A stretch of 64,000 bases of DNA from Shewanella subflava (GTDB taxonomy: Bacteria > Pseudomonadota > Gammaproteobacteria > Enterobacterales > Shewanellaceae). Below, piece by piece: positions 51,647 to 63,037 of this stretch. Numbering within the stretch: the stretch's first letter is position 1; the number at the start of each line of letters is the position of its first letter. The notes beneath the pieces are model-generated. The model had not been told where the DNA came from, searched no databases, and worked only from the letters and a program-made list of their open reading frames with translations. A program made the position numbers and the translations under genes. The stretch is taken from NCBI RefSeq assembly GCF_025971955.1, contig NZ_JAPDMX010000016.1, positions 1 to 64,000 on the forward strand, read 5' to 3'.

Positions 51647-53188
51647 TTAAGCTTTAGGGCCTGCATTTTTAATCGCGTCTGATACATCGTATTTTACAAA
51701 GTTTGCCGCAAATTCTTGTGCAATTTGTTGGGCGTATTTGTTGTATTCCGCTTTATCTGCCCAAGTGTTTACTGGATTAAGTAATTTACTATCAACGCCA
51801 GATACAGCCACAGGGACATCTAAGTTCAACTTATCAATATGCACAGTTTCAACATCTTTCAATTCGCCGCTCACAATAGCATCAACAATTGCACGAGTGG
51901 TTGGAATATCAAAACGCTTACCTACGCCATGGGGGCCACCAGTCCAACCTGTGTTCACTAAGTAAACACGGCTACCAAAAGACTCAATACGCTTCATTAA
52001 TAACTCAGCATATACCCCAGCTGGACGAGGGAAGAATGGAGCACCAAAACAGGTAGAGAAAGTCGATTGAATTGCAGCAGTTGAGCCCATTTCAGTTGAT
52101 CCGACTTTCGCGGTATAACCTGATAAGAAGTGGTAGGCAGCTTGTTCTTTATTGAGTATCGACACGGGTGGTAAGACACCTGAAACGTCACAGGTTAAGA
52201 ACACCACAGAGTTAGGCTCGGCACCACGGTTTTCTTCTTTGCGTTGGGCGATATGCTCAAGTGGATAAGCTGCTCGGCTGTTTTCGGTTAAGCTTGTGTC
52301 GGTGTAATCAGGAACGCGCTCGGCATTTAACACCACGTTTTCAAGCACAGTACCAAAACGAATCGCATCCCAAATTACAGGTTCGTTCTTTTGACTTAAA
52401 TCGATACATTTGGCGTAACAGCCGCCTTCAATATTAAATACGCCACCTGGTGCCCAGCCATGTTCATCATCACCAATTAAGAAACGTTTTGGATCGGCTG
52501 ATAAGGTGGTTTTACCGGTACCCGATAAACCGAAGAATAATGTGGTATCACCATCATGTCCAACGTTTGCCGAGCAATGCATGGGTAACACGCCTTTGGC
52601 AGGTAAAAGGAAGTTCTGCACTGAGAACATCGACTTTTTCATTTCACCTGCGTATTTAAGGCCTGCTAACAATACTTTACGTTCTGCAAAATTCAGAATT
52701 ACCGTTGCTTCAGAATGGGTGCCATCACGCTCAGGTACACACACAAACCCTGGGGCGTTAATTATTTGCCAAACATCTTTGTTGCCACGGTTGAAGGTTT
52801 CTGGCGTAATGAATAAATTACGTGCAAAAATCTGGTGCCATGCATATTCAGTGGTGACCTTTATTGGTAAATAATGGTCATCATCAGCGCCAACTTCTAG
52901 TTCAGACATAAATATCTCTTTGTCTGCTAAGTAAGCTTCAACACGGCCCCATAATGCATCAAATTTTCCAGCATCGAATGGGCGGTTTACATTACCCCAT
53001 TCGATTTCACTTTCTGAGCCTGATTCTTTAACAATAAAACGATCATTCGGGGAACGTCCTGTTCTTTCGCCCGTTTTTGCCACTAATGCACCGTTTGCGG
53101 TAAGTTGACCTTCTCCACGAAGAAGCGCAATTTCTACAAGTTGAGCTGTTGTCGGATTAAGGTGAACGCGGTTTGATACATCCGCCAT
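51647..53188 (-). CDS. pckA: Phosphoenolpyruvate carboxykinase (ATP)
   Basis: Converts oxaloacetate and ATP to phosphoenolpyruvate in gluconeogenesis. The ATG at 53188 is preferred (GGAG ~9 nt upstream; the frame starts five codons earlier at a TTG), giving 513 residues. Motifs: [29 protein letters not shown] (P-loop), IGDDEHGW (metal site), and [19 protein letters not shown]. Sits in the conserved hslR-hslO-pckA order. Confidence 0.97.
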   Translation of the reverse strand: MADVSNRVHLNPTTAQLVEIALLRGEGQLTANGALVAKTGERTGRSPNDRFIVKESGSESEIEWGNVNRPFDAGKFDALWGRVEAYLADKEIFMSELEVGADDDHYLPIKVTTEYAWHQIFARNLFITPETFNRGNKDVWQIINAPGFVCVPERDGTHSEATVILNFAERKVLLAGLKYAGEMKKSMFSVQNFLLPAKGVLPMHCSANVGHDGDTTLFFGLSGTGKTTLSADPKRFLIGDDEHGWAPGGVFNIEGGCYAKCIDLSQKNEPVIWDAIRFGTVLENVVLNAERVPDYTDTSLTENSRAAYPLEHIAQRKEENRGAEPNSVVFLTCDVSGVLPPVSILNKEQAAYHFLSGYTAKVGSTEMGSTAAIQSTFSTCFGAPFFPRPAGVYAELLMKRIESFGSRVYLVNTGWTGGPHGVGKRFDIPTTRAIVDAIVSGELKDVETVHIDKLNLDVPVAVSGVDSKLLNPVNTWADKAEYNKYAQQIAQEFAANFVKYDVSDAIKNAGPKA

Positions 53189-53388
53189 AGTGTAAATCTC
53201 CAAGTTTATAGGTCGTTTTCGCTCTAAAGCTTCAAAAAGAGGTTTTCTGAAAGACTATTATTGTTGGGCAAGCCTGTATGTCGTTCAGTAACTCGATTGT
53301 AACTTATGTTAAGGGCTGGGTAACGAACAGTTTGGTAATTTTTTTGAAAGTTTTTCAGGTTTATCTGTTTTTTGTTGCGAACAAAGAC

Positions 53389-53415
53389 AAAAAAGGCGCG
53401 TTAAGCGCCTTTTTT
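53389..53415 (-). terminator. Terminator of hslR-hslO
   Basis: A perfect 11-bp stem (53389-53399 with 53405-53415), loop GTTAA, A-run on one arm and T-run on the other. It lies 35 nt past the hslO stop. Confidence 0.88.
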
Positions 53416-53449
53416 GGTGAAACCCTTACAGGGTAGTGAGACATTTTCG

Positions 53450-54310
53450 TTATTGAGCGGTATCGTTGCTTGGGCTGATAGCATAAATAGAGGCGATGTC
53501 GATGCCATCAAAGGTATATAGGGCAGAGCAATATTCGCAGCCCATTTCTATTTTGCCTTCTTCCGCTAAAATCTGTTCCACTTCGGCCTGGGAAATGGTG
53601 CGGATAGCTGCGGCACTGCGCTCACGTGAACAACTGCACTTAAAGGTGACGTCAACGGGTTCAAATAACCGCACTTGCTCTTGGTGATAAAGGCGGTGCA
53701 GCACTTGCTCAGCTTCTAAGGTAAATAACTCTTCGGCTTTAATCGTGGCCGTTAGGGTTGATAAATGCTCGTAATCTTCATTTTGGGCTGATTTAGACGG
53801 TAACACTTGTAATAACATGCCTGCAGCTTGTTTTCCGTTGGCAAATAATTGAATTTGAGTCGGTAACTGCTCAGATTGATTAAAATATTCTTCTAAACAA
53901 GCGGCCAGGTTTGGGTGCTCTAATGACACTATCCCTTGGTAGCGCTCACCTTCATCTGGTGTCAGTGTGATCACCATGTAACCTTTGCCTAGCATCTGCT
54001 GTAAACTGGCATCATCAGCAATATCACCATCCCAACGTGAAACGCCGCGCAGGACTTGTTTGTTGTTTCCGTTGATTACTGCAAGGGATACTGGACCATC
54101 ACCTTGTAATTGCACGCTAATGTCGCCAGTAAATTTGATGGTGGCGGTGAGTAGTGACGTGGCAGCCATTAATTCACCTAATAAGTGTTGCACTGCTAAT
54201 GGGTAATCATGAGCAGATAATACTTGTTGATAACAGTCTTGAAGTTGAACGATTTCACCACGGACGTCTGCGTCATCAAACAAATAGCGATGTAATATAT
54301 CGTGAGTCAT
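53450..54310 (-). CDS. hslO: Redox-regulated chaperone Hsp33
   Basis: A 286-residue holdase activated by oxidation. The C-terminal zinc switch CSC-(~30 residues)-CEYC (in FKCSCSRER and [10 protein letters not shown]) is intact. N-terminal segment [18 protein letters not shown] is typical. It follows hslR by 44 nt and shares its promoter. Confidence 0.97.
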   Translation of the reverse strand: MTHDILHRYLFDDADVRGEIVQLQDCYQQVLSAHDYPLAVQHLLGELMAATSLLTATIKFTGDISVQLQGDGPVSLAVINGNNKQVLRGVSRWDGDIADDASLQQMLGKGYMVITLTPDEGERYQGIVSLEHPNLAACLEEYFNQSEQLPTQIQLFANGKQAAGMLLQVLPSKSAQNEDYEHLSTLTATIKAEELFTLEAEQVLHRLYHQEQVRLFEPVDVTFKCSCSRERSAAAIRTISQAEVEQILAEEGKIEMGCEYCSALYTFDGIDIASIYAISPSNDTAQ

Positions 54311-54354
54311 AAGGTATCTCTTCTCTAAATCGATGGTTGATTCATCGATGAATT

Positions 54355-54753
54355 CTATAAGTCTTTAAAACGCAAAAGTTGTCTGCGTTGTTTCTTATCC
54401 GGCTTATGATCTGGCGCCGGATTATTTAATATATTTAACCGTCTGGCTTCAGCATTAAATTCACGCTTAGTGATGCTTTGTTCGGTTTCTTGGTAAAGTG
54501 TTTGCGCTATCGCTGCATTTTGGCGTTGCTCTGATAATTTGGTAATGATCACTTCACGATCATCATGCCCTTGGCGTATGCGAATTTTCGCCCCCAGTTC
54601 GGCATTTTTACTGGATTTACTGCGCTGGCCGTTATAATGCACTTTGCCGCTATTAATCATGTCTTTGGCTAAGGCACGAGTCTTGTAAAAACGGGCTGCC
54701 CACAGCCATTTATCAAGTCGCACTGAGGTTTTATCTGGATTATCGATTTTCAA
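54355..54753 (-). CDS. hslR: Heat shock protein 15 (S4-domain)
   Basis: A 132-residue RNA-binding protein that rescues nascent-chain-bound 50S subunits. The S4 domain begins [22 protein letters not shown] and ends with [11 protein letters not shown]; a basic C-terminal helix ([14 protein letters not shown]) follows. Divergent from gspC, with a 253-nt shared promoter region. Confidence 0.96.
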   Translation of the reverse strand: MKIDNPDKTSVRLDKWLWAARFYKTRALAKDMINSGKVHYNGQRSKSSKNAELGAKIRIRQGHDDREVIITKLSEQRQNAAIAQTLYQETEQSITKREFNAEARRLNILNNPAPDHKPDKKQRRQLLRFKDL

Positions 54754-55006
54754 AGTACCCCCAAAACAGGACAGAGTTCACAAGCTGAGTCATTTTACCG
54801 TCATGTCGATAAAGTATCATTGTAAAAAGAGGCACCCCTCACAGCCTTTTCAGGCGCGCAAAGTTAGCATATTTTGCTGTATTTCGCCAATTGATCTGCT
54901 CTGGGCTTGTTGCTTATTGCAGTGTAGGTTAGCATGAGTAGCTATTGCTAAATTAACAACATAAACAGAGGCCTGTACCGTAAAGGTATAGAGGGTCCAC
55001 AAGACT

Positions 55007-55921
55007 ATGGATTTATTAGATAAACTGATCGCCAAAGCGGCTGTTATTCCTCATAAACAGATGAGTAATGTCGTTTTTTGGGCGGGTCTGATTGTTGCGT
55101 TGCTGCTTGCAGCGCAAATCACATGGAAGTTAATGCCGACGTCTGATAACCAGGCTACCTGGCAACCATCTCCCATATCATCTTCCGTCGCTAAGCGAGT
55201 GGAGCTTGATGCTGTGCGCGATTTACTGTTATTCGGTAAAGTTGATGCCGCTGGCAGCAAGCCAAAAGTTGAAGTCGTTGAACAAATTACTGATGCCCCT
55301 AAAACCAACTTATCTATCCAGCTAACGGGTGTGGTTGCCTCTACGGCGGAACAAAACGGTTTGGCGATTATTGAATCTAGTGGCAATCAAGAAACATATA
55401 GTCTGGGTGATAAAATTAAAGGCACTTCGGCGTCGCTCAAAGAGGTTTACGCTGACCGGATTATTATTACCAACGGTGGGCGTTATGAAACCTTAATGTT
55501 GGATGGCTTAAAGTACACAACCCAAAGCGAAGTGAACCAGCAGCTTCAACAAGCCAAAACTAATCAACGTAATGTGCAAAAAGTGGACCGCCGTAATAGT
55601 GAATTTTCAGACGAGCTGGCTAACTCGCGCGCTGAATTGCTGGCAGATCCGAGTAAAATTACCGATTTTATCGCTATTTCACCAGTACAAAAAGACGGAG
55701 AAGTGGCAGGGTATCGTTTGAATCCAGGTAAAGATGCCGCACTGTTTAAGCAGGCGGGTTTTCAACCAAGTGATTTGGCGAAATCTATTAATGGATTTGA
55801 TTTGACCGATATGGGTCAAGCCTTAGAAGTGATGGCGCAATTGCCAGAGTTAACCGAAATGTCAGTTATGGTTGAACGCGAAGGGCAATTGGTCGAAATC
55901 ATGTTTAGTTTGCCAGAATAA
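55007..55921 (+). CDS. gspC: Type II secretion protein GspC
   Basis: A 304-residue inner-membrane protein linking the outer-membrane secretin to the inner-membrane platform. One N-terminal membrane helix (VVFWAGLIVALLLAAQITW), a periplasmic homology region (LSIQLTGVVAS; YSLGDKIKGTSASLKEVY), and a C-terminal PDZ domain (GYRLNPGKDAALFKQAGF). First gene of the gspC-K operon. Confidence 0.95.
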   Translation: MDLLDKLIAKAAVIPHKQMSNVVFWAGLIVALLLAAQITWKLMPTSDNQATWQPSPISSSVAKRVELDAVRDLLLFGKVDAAGSKPKVEVVEQITDAPKTNLSIQLTGVVASTAEQNGLAIIESSGNQETYSLGDKIKGTSASLKEVYADRIIITNGGRYETLMLDGLKYTTQSEVNQQLQQAKTNQRNVQKVDRRNSEFSDELANSRAELLADPSKITDFIAISPVQKDGEVAGYRLNPGKDAALFKQAGFQPSDLAKSINGFDLTDMGQALEVMAQLPELTEMSVMVEREGQLVEIMFSLPE

Positions 55922-55947
55922 GTAGTGGCATTAGGGGAATAAGAAGA

Positions 55948-58083
55948 ATGAATAATAAAGGACTTCGACACAAGATTTTTGCAGGTATGCTAGCGGGTGC
56001 TGCAATGCTTGCTTCTCATGGTGCTTGGTCGGAACAATATGCTGCTAATTTTAAAGGCACAGACATTCAAGAATTTATCAATATTGTGGGTAAAAACCTC
56101 AATAAAACCATCATTGTTGATCCCACCGTGCGCGGCAAAATTAACGTCCGTAGTTATGATTTATTGAATGATGAACAGTACTACCAATTCTTTTTGAATG
56201 TACTTCAAGTTTATGGTTACGCCGTGGTTGAAATGGAAAACCAGGTCATTAAGGTCATTAAAGACAAAGACGCTAAAACCGCTGCGATTAGAGTGGCTGA
56301 TGACTCATCTCCTGGATTAGGTGATGAAATGGTAACGCGTATTGTCGCGCTGTATAACACCGAAGCGAAACAACTGGCTCCACTGTTACGCCAGTTAAAC
56401 GATAATGCCGGTGGCGGTAACGTTGTAAACTACGACCCATCAAACGTGTTAATGATTTCCGGCCGTGCCGCTGTTGTGAACAAGCTGGTTGATATTGTCC
56501 GCCGCGTTGATAAACAAGGTGATACTGCGGTACAGGTTGTTTCCTTAGAGTTTGCTTCAGCGGGCGAAATAGTTCGTATTATTGACACCCTTTATCGTTC
56601 AAGTGCCAATCAGGCACAATTACCCGGTCAGGCACCCAAAGTGGTTGCCGATGAACGCATCAATGCTGTGGTTGTCAGTGGTGATGAAAAAAGTCGCCAA
56701 CGCGTTGTTGAGCTAATCAAGCGTCTTGATGCTGAGCAAGCTAATACCGGAAACACTAAGGTGCGGTATTTACGTTATGCCAAAGCTGAAGATTTGGTTG
56801 AGGTATTAACTGGATTTGCCCAAAACCTGCAAAATGACAAAGACGGTGCGCAGCAACAAGGTGGTAATAAGCGTCGCAACGAAATTAATATCATGGCTCA
56901 CCCCGATACCAACGCACTGGTAATTAGTGCTGAACCTGACCAATTACGTACGATTGAAAATGTGATTAGTCAGTTAGATATTCGTCGTGCCCAAGTACTC
57001 GTAGAAGCGATTATTGTTGAAGTTGCAGAAGGTGATGATGTTGGTTTTGGTATTCAATGGGCTACTGAAGCGGGAGGGGGGACTCAGTTTAACAATTTAG
57101 GCCCAACAATTGGTGAAATCGGTGCGGGTGTATGGAATGCTCGCGATAAAAAAGCATCGCAAACCTGTAGCGGTGCTGGTGATAATCAAACCTGTACCGA
57201 TAACCCAGATACTCCGGGCGATATCACTTTACTGGCGCAAGCGTTAGGCAAAGTAAATGGCATGGCATGGGGTGTTGCCATGGGCGATTTTGGTGCTTTG
57301 ATCCAAGCGGTATCAAGCGACACAAATTCAAACGTTTTAGCGACACCTTCGATAACTACTCTTGATAACCAAGAAGCGTCATTTATTGTGGGGGATGAAG
57401 TCCCCATTTTAACGGGTAGCCAAAACTCAAGTAATGGTAACTCTAACCCATTCCAAACCGTTGAACGTAAAGAAGTGGGCGTCAAACTGAAAGTTGTGCC
57501 ACAAATTAACGAGGGCAGTTCAGTTAAGTTAACCATTGAGCAAGAGGTGTCTGGTATCAATGGTAAAACCGGCGTTGACGTTACCTTTGCAACGCGTCGT
57601 TTAACCACCACGGTAATGGCTGATTCTGGGCAAATCGTAGTGTTAGGCGGATTGATTAACGAAGAAGTCCAAGAAAGTATCCAAAAAGTGCCATTTTTAG
57701 GTGATATTCCCGTCATCGGCCATCTATTTAAGTCATCTTCTAGCGGTAAGAAAAAGAAGAACTTAATGATCTTTATTAAGCCGACTATTATTCGCGATGG
57801 CATTACGATGGAAGGTATTGCTGGTCGCAAGTATAACTACTTCAGAGCGCTACAACTTGATCAACAAGAAAGAGGGATTAATTTAATGCCTAATTCTCAA
57901 GTGCCAGTATTGGAAGAGTGGGATCAAGAAGCTTACTTACCAGATGAAGTAAACGAAGTACTTGAACGCTACAAGAGTGGTGATGGCTTAGAAACCAAAA
58001 TGCGCCAAACAGACTCTACTTTAAAGCGTATCAGCGATAACAAGCAGCCCGACGTCAATGACAGTGAGCGTGCCGATGACTGA
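55948..58083 (+). CDS. gspD: Type II secretion secretin GspD
   Basis: A 711-residue outer-membrane secretin. Signal peptide ends GAWSEQ, N0 domain starts [14 protein letters not shown], then N1-N3 repeats ([27 protein letters not shown]). The secretin core has [34 protein letters not shown] and [26 protein letters not shown] ~100-residue hydrophilic tail follows the core and may bind a pilotin. Confidence 0.96.
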   Translation: MNNKGLRHKIFAGMLAGAAMLASHGAWSEQYAANFKGTDIQEFINIVGKNLNKTIIVDPTVRGKINVRSYDLLNDEQYYQFFLNVLQVYGYAVVEMENQVIKVIKDKDAKTAAIRVADDSSPGLGDEMVTRIVALYNTEAKQLAPLLRQLNDNAGGGNVVNYDPSNVLMISGRAAVVNKLVDIVRRVDKQGDTAVQVVSLEFASAGEIVRIIDTLYRSSANQAQLPGQAPKVVADERINAVVVSGDEKSRQRVVELIKRLDAEQANTGNTKVRYLRYAKAEDLVEVLTGFAQNLQNDKDGAQQQGGNKRRNEINIMAHPDTNALVISAEPDQLRTIENVISQLDIRRAQVLVEAIIVEVAEGDDVGFGIQWATEAGGGTQFNNLGPTIGEIGAGVWNARDKKASQTCSGAGDNQTCTDNPDTPGDITLLAQALGKVNGMAWGVAMGDFGALIQAVSSDTNSNVLATPSITTLDNQEASFIVGDEVPILTGSQNSSNGNSNPFQTVERKEVGVKLKVVPQINEGSSVKLTIEQEVSGINGKTGVDVTFATRRLTTTVMADSGQIVVLGGLINEEVQESIQKVPFLGDIPVIGHLFKSSSSGKKKKNLMIFIKPTIIRDGITMEGIAGRKYNYFRALQLDQQERGINLMPNSQVPVLEEWDQEAYLPDEVNEVLERYKSGDGLETKMRQTDSTLKRISDNKQPDVNDSERADD

Positions 58084-59629
58084 TAGTACAATTGACCCAC
58101 TCGTGCAAGCTTCGCAAGAGTTAGCGCTAGAAGTGGAAGGCGATGAGGTGTTTCGCTCTAACAGCAAAGAGCGACTGCCATTTACGTTCGCGCATCGTTT
58201 TCAATTAGTGCTCGCCCAAGAAGAGGATCAATTATCGTTGTTTTATACAGAAGCAACGCCAATTGAAGCTATGCTTGAAGTTCGTCGTTACACAGGTAAA
58301 GACTTACCTTTGTTTAAGCTGGAAAAGACCGCTTTTGAAGCCAAGCTGACAAAAGCGTACCAAGCTAACTCATCTGAAGCGCAGCAGTTGATGGAAGACA
58401 TCGGCAATGAAATGGATTTATTCACCCTTGCTGAAGAATTACCGCAAACAGAAGACTTGTTAGAAGGTGACGATGATGCGCCAATCATTAAATTGATTAA
58501 CGCTTTATTATCAGAAGCCATCAAAGAAGAAGCTTCAGATATTCACGTCGAAACCTATGAGAAACAGCTTATTGTGCGTTTTCGAATCGACGGTGTATTA
58601 AAAGAAGTATTAAAGCCGAATCGTAAATTATCCTCTTTATTGGTATCTCGTATCAAAGTAATGGCGCGTCTCGATATCGCTGAAAAGCGTGTGCCGCAGG
58701 ATGGCCGCATTTCGTTGCGTATCGCAGGTCGAGCGGTGGATGTGCGGGTATCAACCATGCCATCAAGCCATGGTGAGCGCGTGGTAATGCGTTTACTGGA
58801 TAAAAATACCGGTAACCTAGATTTACAGCAATTAGGCATGACGCCAAGCATTCGTGAAACCTTCGATCAACTTATTCGTAAACCCCACGGCATCATTTTG
58901 GTGACCGGGCCAACAGGTTCAGGTAAAAGTACCACATTATACGCGGGCTTAACTGAGATTAACTCTAAAGATACCAATATTTTAACGGTTGAAGATCCGA
59001 TTGAATATGAACTTGAGGGTATTGGGCAAACCCAAGTCAATACCAAAGTGGATATGACATTCGCCAGAGGGTTGCGCGCAATATTACGTCAAGATCCAGA
59101 TGTGGTGATGATTGGTGAAATACGTGATTTAGAAACCGCTCAAATTGCCGTCCAAGCCTCATTAACGGGCCATTTAGTGATATCTACTTTACATACCAAC
59201 ACTGCATCAGGGGCAATCACGCGTTTACAAGATATGGGTGTTGAACCTTTCTTAGTGTCTTCGAGTTTATTAGGGGTATTAGCACAACGACTTATTCGTA
59301 CACTTTGTCCCAAATGTAAAGAAGCCCATGATCCTGACGATCGTGAGCGCGAGTTATTAGGGATTACTGCCAATGACTCACGAGTGATCTATCGTGCTAA
59401 AGGCTGTAAATCCTGTGGCGAAAATGGTTATCGTGGTCGTACTGGTATTCATGAATTGCTGGTGGTTGATGACAATGTACGTGAGCTGATACACGGTGGT
59501 CGCGGTGAGTTAGCAATTGAAAAATATGTGCGCAAGGCGATCCCCAGTATTCGTCACGATGGAATGAGTAAAGTGCTTGCAGGCGTCACTACGCTTGAAG
59601 AAGTGCTACGTGTGACTCGCGAGGAATAA
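58076..59629 (+). CDS. gspE: Type II secretion ATPase GspE
   Basis: A 517-residue cytoplasmic ATPase powering pseudopilus assembly. Start ATG at 58076 overlaps the gspD stop; an in-frame ATG lies 18 nt earlier. Walker [16 protein letters not shown], Asp box [12 protein letters not shown], His box [11 protein letters not shown], and a CxxC-(~28)-CxxC zinc motif (CPKC, CKSC) are all present. Confidence 0.96.
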   Translation: MTDSTIDPLVQASQELALEVEGDEVFRSNSKERLPFTFAHRFQLVLAQEEDQLSLFYTEATPIEAMLEVRRYTGKDLPLFKLEKTAFEAKLTKAYQANSSEAQQLMEDIGNEMDLFTLAEELPQTEDLLEGDDDAPIIKLINALLSEAIKEEASDIHVETYEKQLIVRFRIDGVLKEVLKPNRKLSSLLVSRIKVMARLDIAEKRVPQDGRISLRIAGRAVDVRVSTMPSSHGERVVMRLLDKNTGNLDLQQLGMTPSIRETFDQLIRKPHGIILVTGPTGSGKSTTLYAGLTEINSKDTNILTVEDPIEYELEGIGQTQVNTKVDMTFARGLRAILRQDPDVVMIGEIRDLETAQIAVQASLTGHLVISTLHTNTASGAITRLQDMGVEPFLVSSSLLGVLAQRLIRTLCPKCKEAHDPDDRERELLGITANDSRVIYRAKGCKSCGENGYRGRTGIHELLVVDDNVRELIHGGRGELAIEKYVRKAIPSIRHDGMSKVLAGVTTLEEVLRVTREE

Positions 59630-59632
59630 TCA

Positions 59633-60865
59633 ATGGCAGCGTTTGAATACAAAGCCCTTGATAAAAAAGGCAAGCAGCAAAAAGGGGTAATTGAAGCTGA
59701 CTCGGCTCGTCACGCCCGTAGTCAATTGCGTGATCAGCGGCTAATGCCAATTGAAATTCAACAGGTTGCTGAGAAAGAAGCCCGTGCACAACGTGGCGGT
59801 TTCAGTTTGGCTAACGTGTTTAAAAAACGCATCTCGGTTGCAGAACTAGCATTGATTACCCGCCAAATAGCAACCTTAGTTGCTGCTGGTCTTCCCATAG
59901 AAGAAGCTTTAAAAGCTGTTGGGCAACAATCGGAAAAAGCACGCCTAGGTAATATGATTATGGCGGTACGTTCTCGTGTGGTTGAAGGTTATAGCTTGGC
60001 GGATTCGATGGCCGAGTTTCCGCACGTTTTTGATGATTTATACCGAGCCATGGTTGCATCTGGTGAAAAATCGGGGCATTTAGAAGTAGTACTTAACCGT
60101 TTAGCAGACTATACCGAGCGTCGTCAGCAGTTAAAATCAAAACTCACCCAAGCCATGATTTATCCTGCGGTATTAACCACTGTTGCTGTTGGTGTTATTG
60201 CCGTGTTATTGGCGGCCGTGGTTCCTAAAGTGGTAGGGCAATTTGAGCACATGGGGCAAGAGCTGCCAGCAACAACCCAATTCTTAATTTTAGCTTCTGA
60301 TTTTGTACAAAATTATGGGGTGGTGTTAATCGGTGTATTGTTTGCATTGTTTGTTATTCTCAAGCAGGTGTTAACTAAACCCAGCATGCGAATGAAATTT
60401 GATACCTTGTTATTGCAACTTCCTGTGATTGGTAAGGTCAGTAAAAGTATCAATACAGCACGTTTTGCCAGAACATTAAGTATTTTATCCGCTAGTGCAG
60501 TGCCATTACTCGACGGGATGCGTATTGCTAGTGAAGTATTATTGAATGTAAAAGTGCGTGCGGCGGTGGATGATGCAACAGCAAGAGTGCGTGAAGGTAC
60601 CAGTTTAGGTACAGCATTAACCAATACTAAATTGTTTCCCGCGATGATGCTTTACATGATTGCTTCGGGTGAGAAAAGCGGCCAGTTAGAAGACATGTTA
60701 GAACGTGCTGCTGACAATCAAGACCGAGAGTTTGAATCAAACGTAAATATCGCCATAGGGGTATTCGAGCCCCTACTTGTTGTCAGCATGGCTGGCGTAG
60801 TGTTATTTATTGTGATGGCAATTTTACAACCCATTTTAGAGTTAAATAATTTGATCAGCGGATAA
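59633..60865 (+). CDS. gspF: Type II secretion inner-membrane platform protein GspF
   Basis: A 410-residue polytopic protein with two GspF domains, each with a conserved GEKSGHLEVVLNRLADY or GEKSGQLEDMLERAAD segment, and three membrane helices (near 178-200, 225-245 and 380-402). It starts 3 nt after gspE. Confidence 0.96.
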   Translation: MAAFEYKALDKKGKQQKGVIEADSARHARSQLRDQRLMPIEIQQVAEKEARAQRGGFSLANVFKKRISVAELALITRQIATLVAAGLPIEEALKAVGQQSEKARLGNMIMAVRSRVVEGYSLADSMAEFPHVFDDLYRAMVASGEKSGHLEVVLNRLADYTERRQQLKSKLTQAMIYPAVLTTVAVGVIAVLLAAVVPKVVGQFEHMGQELPATTQFLILASDFVQNYGVVLIGVLFALFVILKQVLTKPSMRMKFDTLLLQLPVIGKVSKSINTARFARTLSILSASAVPLLDGMRIASEVLLNVKVRAAVDDATARVREGTSLGTALTNTKLFPAMMLYMIASGEKSGQLEDMLERAADNQDREFESNVNIAIGVFEPLLVVSMAGVVLFIVMAILQPILELNNLISG

Positions 60866-60920
60866 CAAGGTTACGTTATCCTTGACCTAATCAACAACAC
60901 AGTTTTAGAGGACGTATTTA

Positions 60921-61355
60921 ATGCAAAAGCACAGCAAACAACGTGGTTTTACCTTACTTGAGGTGATGGTTGTTATCGTTATTTTAGGGATTTTGGCTTC
61001 AATGGTTGTGCCAAACTTAATGGGCAACAAGGATAAAGCGGATCAACAAAAAGCAGTATCAGATATTGTTGCACTTGAAAATGCATTAGATATGTACAAG
61101 TTAGACAACAGTGTTTACCCAACAACAGATCAAGGTTTAGAAGCATTAGTGCAAAAGCCAACATCATCGCCAGAGCCACGTAATTACCGTGAAGGTGGGT
61201 ATGTTAAACGTTTACCACAGGATCCTTGGCGTAATAACTATTTTCTATTAAGTCCTGGTGAAAATGGCAAGTTAGATATTTTTAGTGCTGGTCCAGATGG
61301 TCAACCAGGTACTGAGGATGATATCGGTAACTGGAATTTACAAGATTTCCAATAA
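60921..61355 (+). CDS. gspG: Major pseudopilin GspG
   Basis: A 144-residue major pseudopilin; prepilin site RG/FTLLEVMVVIV with Glu at +5 and a long hydrophobic helix. The C-terminal DIFSAGPDGQPGTEDDIGNW is the calcium-binding loop typical of GspG. Confidence 0.97.
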   Translation: MQKHSKQRGFTLLEVMVVIVILGILASMVVPNLMGNKDKADQQKAVSDIVALENALDMYKLDNSVYPTTDQGLEALVQKPTSSPEPRNYREGGYVKRLPQDPWRNNYFLLSPGENGKLDIFSAGPDGQPGTEDDIGNWNLQDFQ

Positions 61356-61358
61356 CAT

Positions 61359-61937
61359 ATGCGCCGATATCACCAAGCGGGTTTTACCCTACTCGAGATG
61401 TTGCTGGTTGCATTATTAATGGGACTGGCAGCATCCGCTGTAACCTTGTCGATGAGCAGCGCAGGCCCTGAGCAATTGCTAAACAAGCAAGCACAGCGCT
61501 TTATTGCTGCCACTGAACTTGTGCTTGATGAAACGGTATTGAGCGGTCAATTTATTGGTATTGTTATCGAGGATACTCAATACCAATTTGTCATTTATCA
61601 TGAAGGCAAGTGGCAACCGATAGAACAGGATAAGCAGCTTTCAAACCATGAGCTAGAACCCGGTATCAGCTTATCTTTAGTGCTGGATGGTATGCCGTTA
61701 GATCAAGAAGACGAAACGCAGGACTCTTGGTTTGACGAGCCTTTCATAGATGAGCCCAGTGCTGAAGAGAAAAAGAAAAACCCAGTCCCCCAAATTTTAT
61801 TATTTCCAAGCGGTGAAATGACCCCTTTTGAATTGAGTTTTGCAACATACAATGAAAGTCGACAACCGATTGATGTATTGGTTGTTGGGGATGCGATAGG
61901 GCGATTGTCTATTGGGCGCTTTGATGAACAAATCTAA
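61359..61937 (+). CDS. gspH: Minor pseudopilin GspH
   Basis: A 192-residue minor pseudopilin with site AG/FTLLEMLLVALLMG. The globular domain carries an acidic insertion (DQEDETQDSWFDEPFIDEPS) around residues 113-132. It starts 3 nt after gspG and overlaps gspI by 14 nt. Confidence 0.93.
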   Translation: MRRYHQAGFTLLEMLLVALLMGLAASAVTLSMSSAGPEQLLNKQAQRFIAATELVLDETVLSGQFIGIVIEDTQYQFVIYHEGKWQPIEQDKQLSNHELEPGISLSLVLDGMPLDQEDETQDSWFDEPFIDEPSAEEKKKNPVPQILLFPSGEMTPFELSFATYNESRQPIDVLVVGDAIGRLSIGRFDEQI

Positions 61938-62292
61938 AGGCATGACCTTACTAGAAGTGATTGTTGCTTTGGCGGTATTTTCTATCGCTGCGGTATCAGT
62001 GACCAAAAGTTTAAGTGAGCAAATGGCGAATATGCCTATTTTAGAAGAGCGCACACTGGGTCAGTGGGTTGCCAGTAATCAAATGGTTGAAGCCCGCTTA
62101 CCCGAAATTTTCCCTGAGATTGGGTCAAAAGACGGACAGGTTGAATTGGCGGGGGAAGATTGGTACTGGCGCAGAGAAGTGATTAAAACCACTGATGATA
62201 ATTTTAGAATGATCCGTATCAGTGTCAGTAAAGATGAACGTTTTAAGCGTATTGTGGCACAAGTGAGTAGTTATGTTCACAATCGCGGGTAG
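61924..62292 (+). CDS. gspI: Minor pseudopilin GspI
   Basis: A 122-residue minor pseudopilin with prepilin site KG/MTLLEVIVALAVFS. The ATG at 61924 gives the usual short leader; an upstream in-frame TTG is unlikely. It overlaps gspH and gspJ, indicating coupled translation of the tip complex. Confidence 0.94.
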   Translation: MNKSKGMTLLEVIVALAVFSIAAVSVTKSLSEQMANMPILEERTLGQWVASNQMVEARLPEIFPEIGSKDGQVELAGEDWYWRREVIKTTDDNFRMIRISVSKDERFKRIVAQVSSYVHNRG

Positions 62293-63037
62293 TAGAAACA
62301 AGGGTTTTACCCTGTTGGAAATGCTCATCGCAATTGCTATTTTTGCCATGATTGGTTTGGCAGCAAATTCAGTGCTGTCAACCGTGATGAAAAATGATGA
62401 AGTCACCAAGACATTTTCTGTTCGTCTCAAAGCGTTGCAGCAAGGATTTGGTGCTATTGAACGTGACTTAGGCCAGATGGTCGCACGCACCCTTAGAGGG
62501 TTGGACGGTGAGCGCAGCAGTAGTTACTTTCAATCGGGTGACAACATGCTTGATTCAGAAACTGAAGCGTTAGTTTTTTACCGTTTAGGTTGGTTAAACC
62601 CAGATGGGATATTACCCCGAGGCAGTTTGCAATCTGTGGCTTATGTTGTGCAAGGGGGACGGCTAGAGCGTTGGTATTACCCTTATCCAGAGCCTGTTAG
62701 TGGAGAGGAACCTCTTAAAACTCTGATTATTGACAACGTGCTGTCGGTTGAATACTCATTTTATATGAATGATAAATGGGAGCGGAAAGTCGATGGTACA
62801 CAAATGCCTAAAGGCATTGCGATTGAAATTGAAATTGACGGTCTAGGTAAGATTCAACGTCAATTTTTACTGCCCAAAGGCGCATCTTCACCTAAAGCGG
62901 GTGAAGGTGATACCAACGGTGGTGATAATGATGGTAAAAATGACGATAACGGTACTGATGAAAACGATAACGAAGATGAAACCGATGAAAACGGCCGTAA
63001 AGTGAGTCCAGGTGGCAATGAGGGCGGACGAAGTTGA
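62273..63037 (+). CDS. gspJ: Minor pseudopilin GspJ with long acidic tail
   Basis: A 254-residue minor pseudopilin, prepilin site KG/FTLLEMLIAIAIF. The globular domain runs to about residue 205 (QRQFLLPKG); after it comes a ~50-residue low-complexity tail rich in Asp, Asn, Gly and Glu (GDTNGGDNDGKNDDNG and on). Typical GspJ is about 195-215 residues, so the tail is an addition. Stop overlaps the gspK start. Confidence 0.94.
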   Translation: MFTIAGSRNKGFTLLEMLIAIAIFAMIGLAANSVLSTVMKNDEVTKTFSVRLKALQQGFGAIERDLGQMVARTLRGLDGERSSSYFQSGDNMLDSETEALVFYRLGWLNPDGILPRGSLQSVAYVVQGGRLERWYYPYPEPVSGEEPLKTLIIDNVLSVEYSFYMNDKWERKVDGTQMPKGIAIEIEIDGLGKIQRQFLLPKGASSPKAGEGDTNGGDNDGKNDDNGTDENDNEDETDENGRKVSPGGNEGGRS

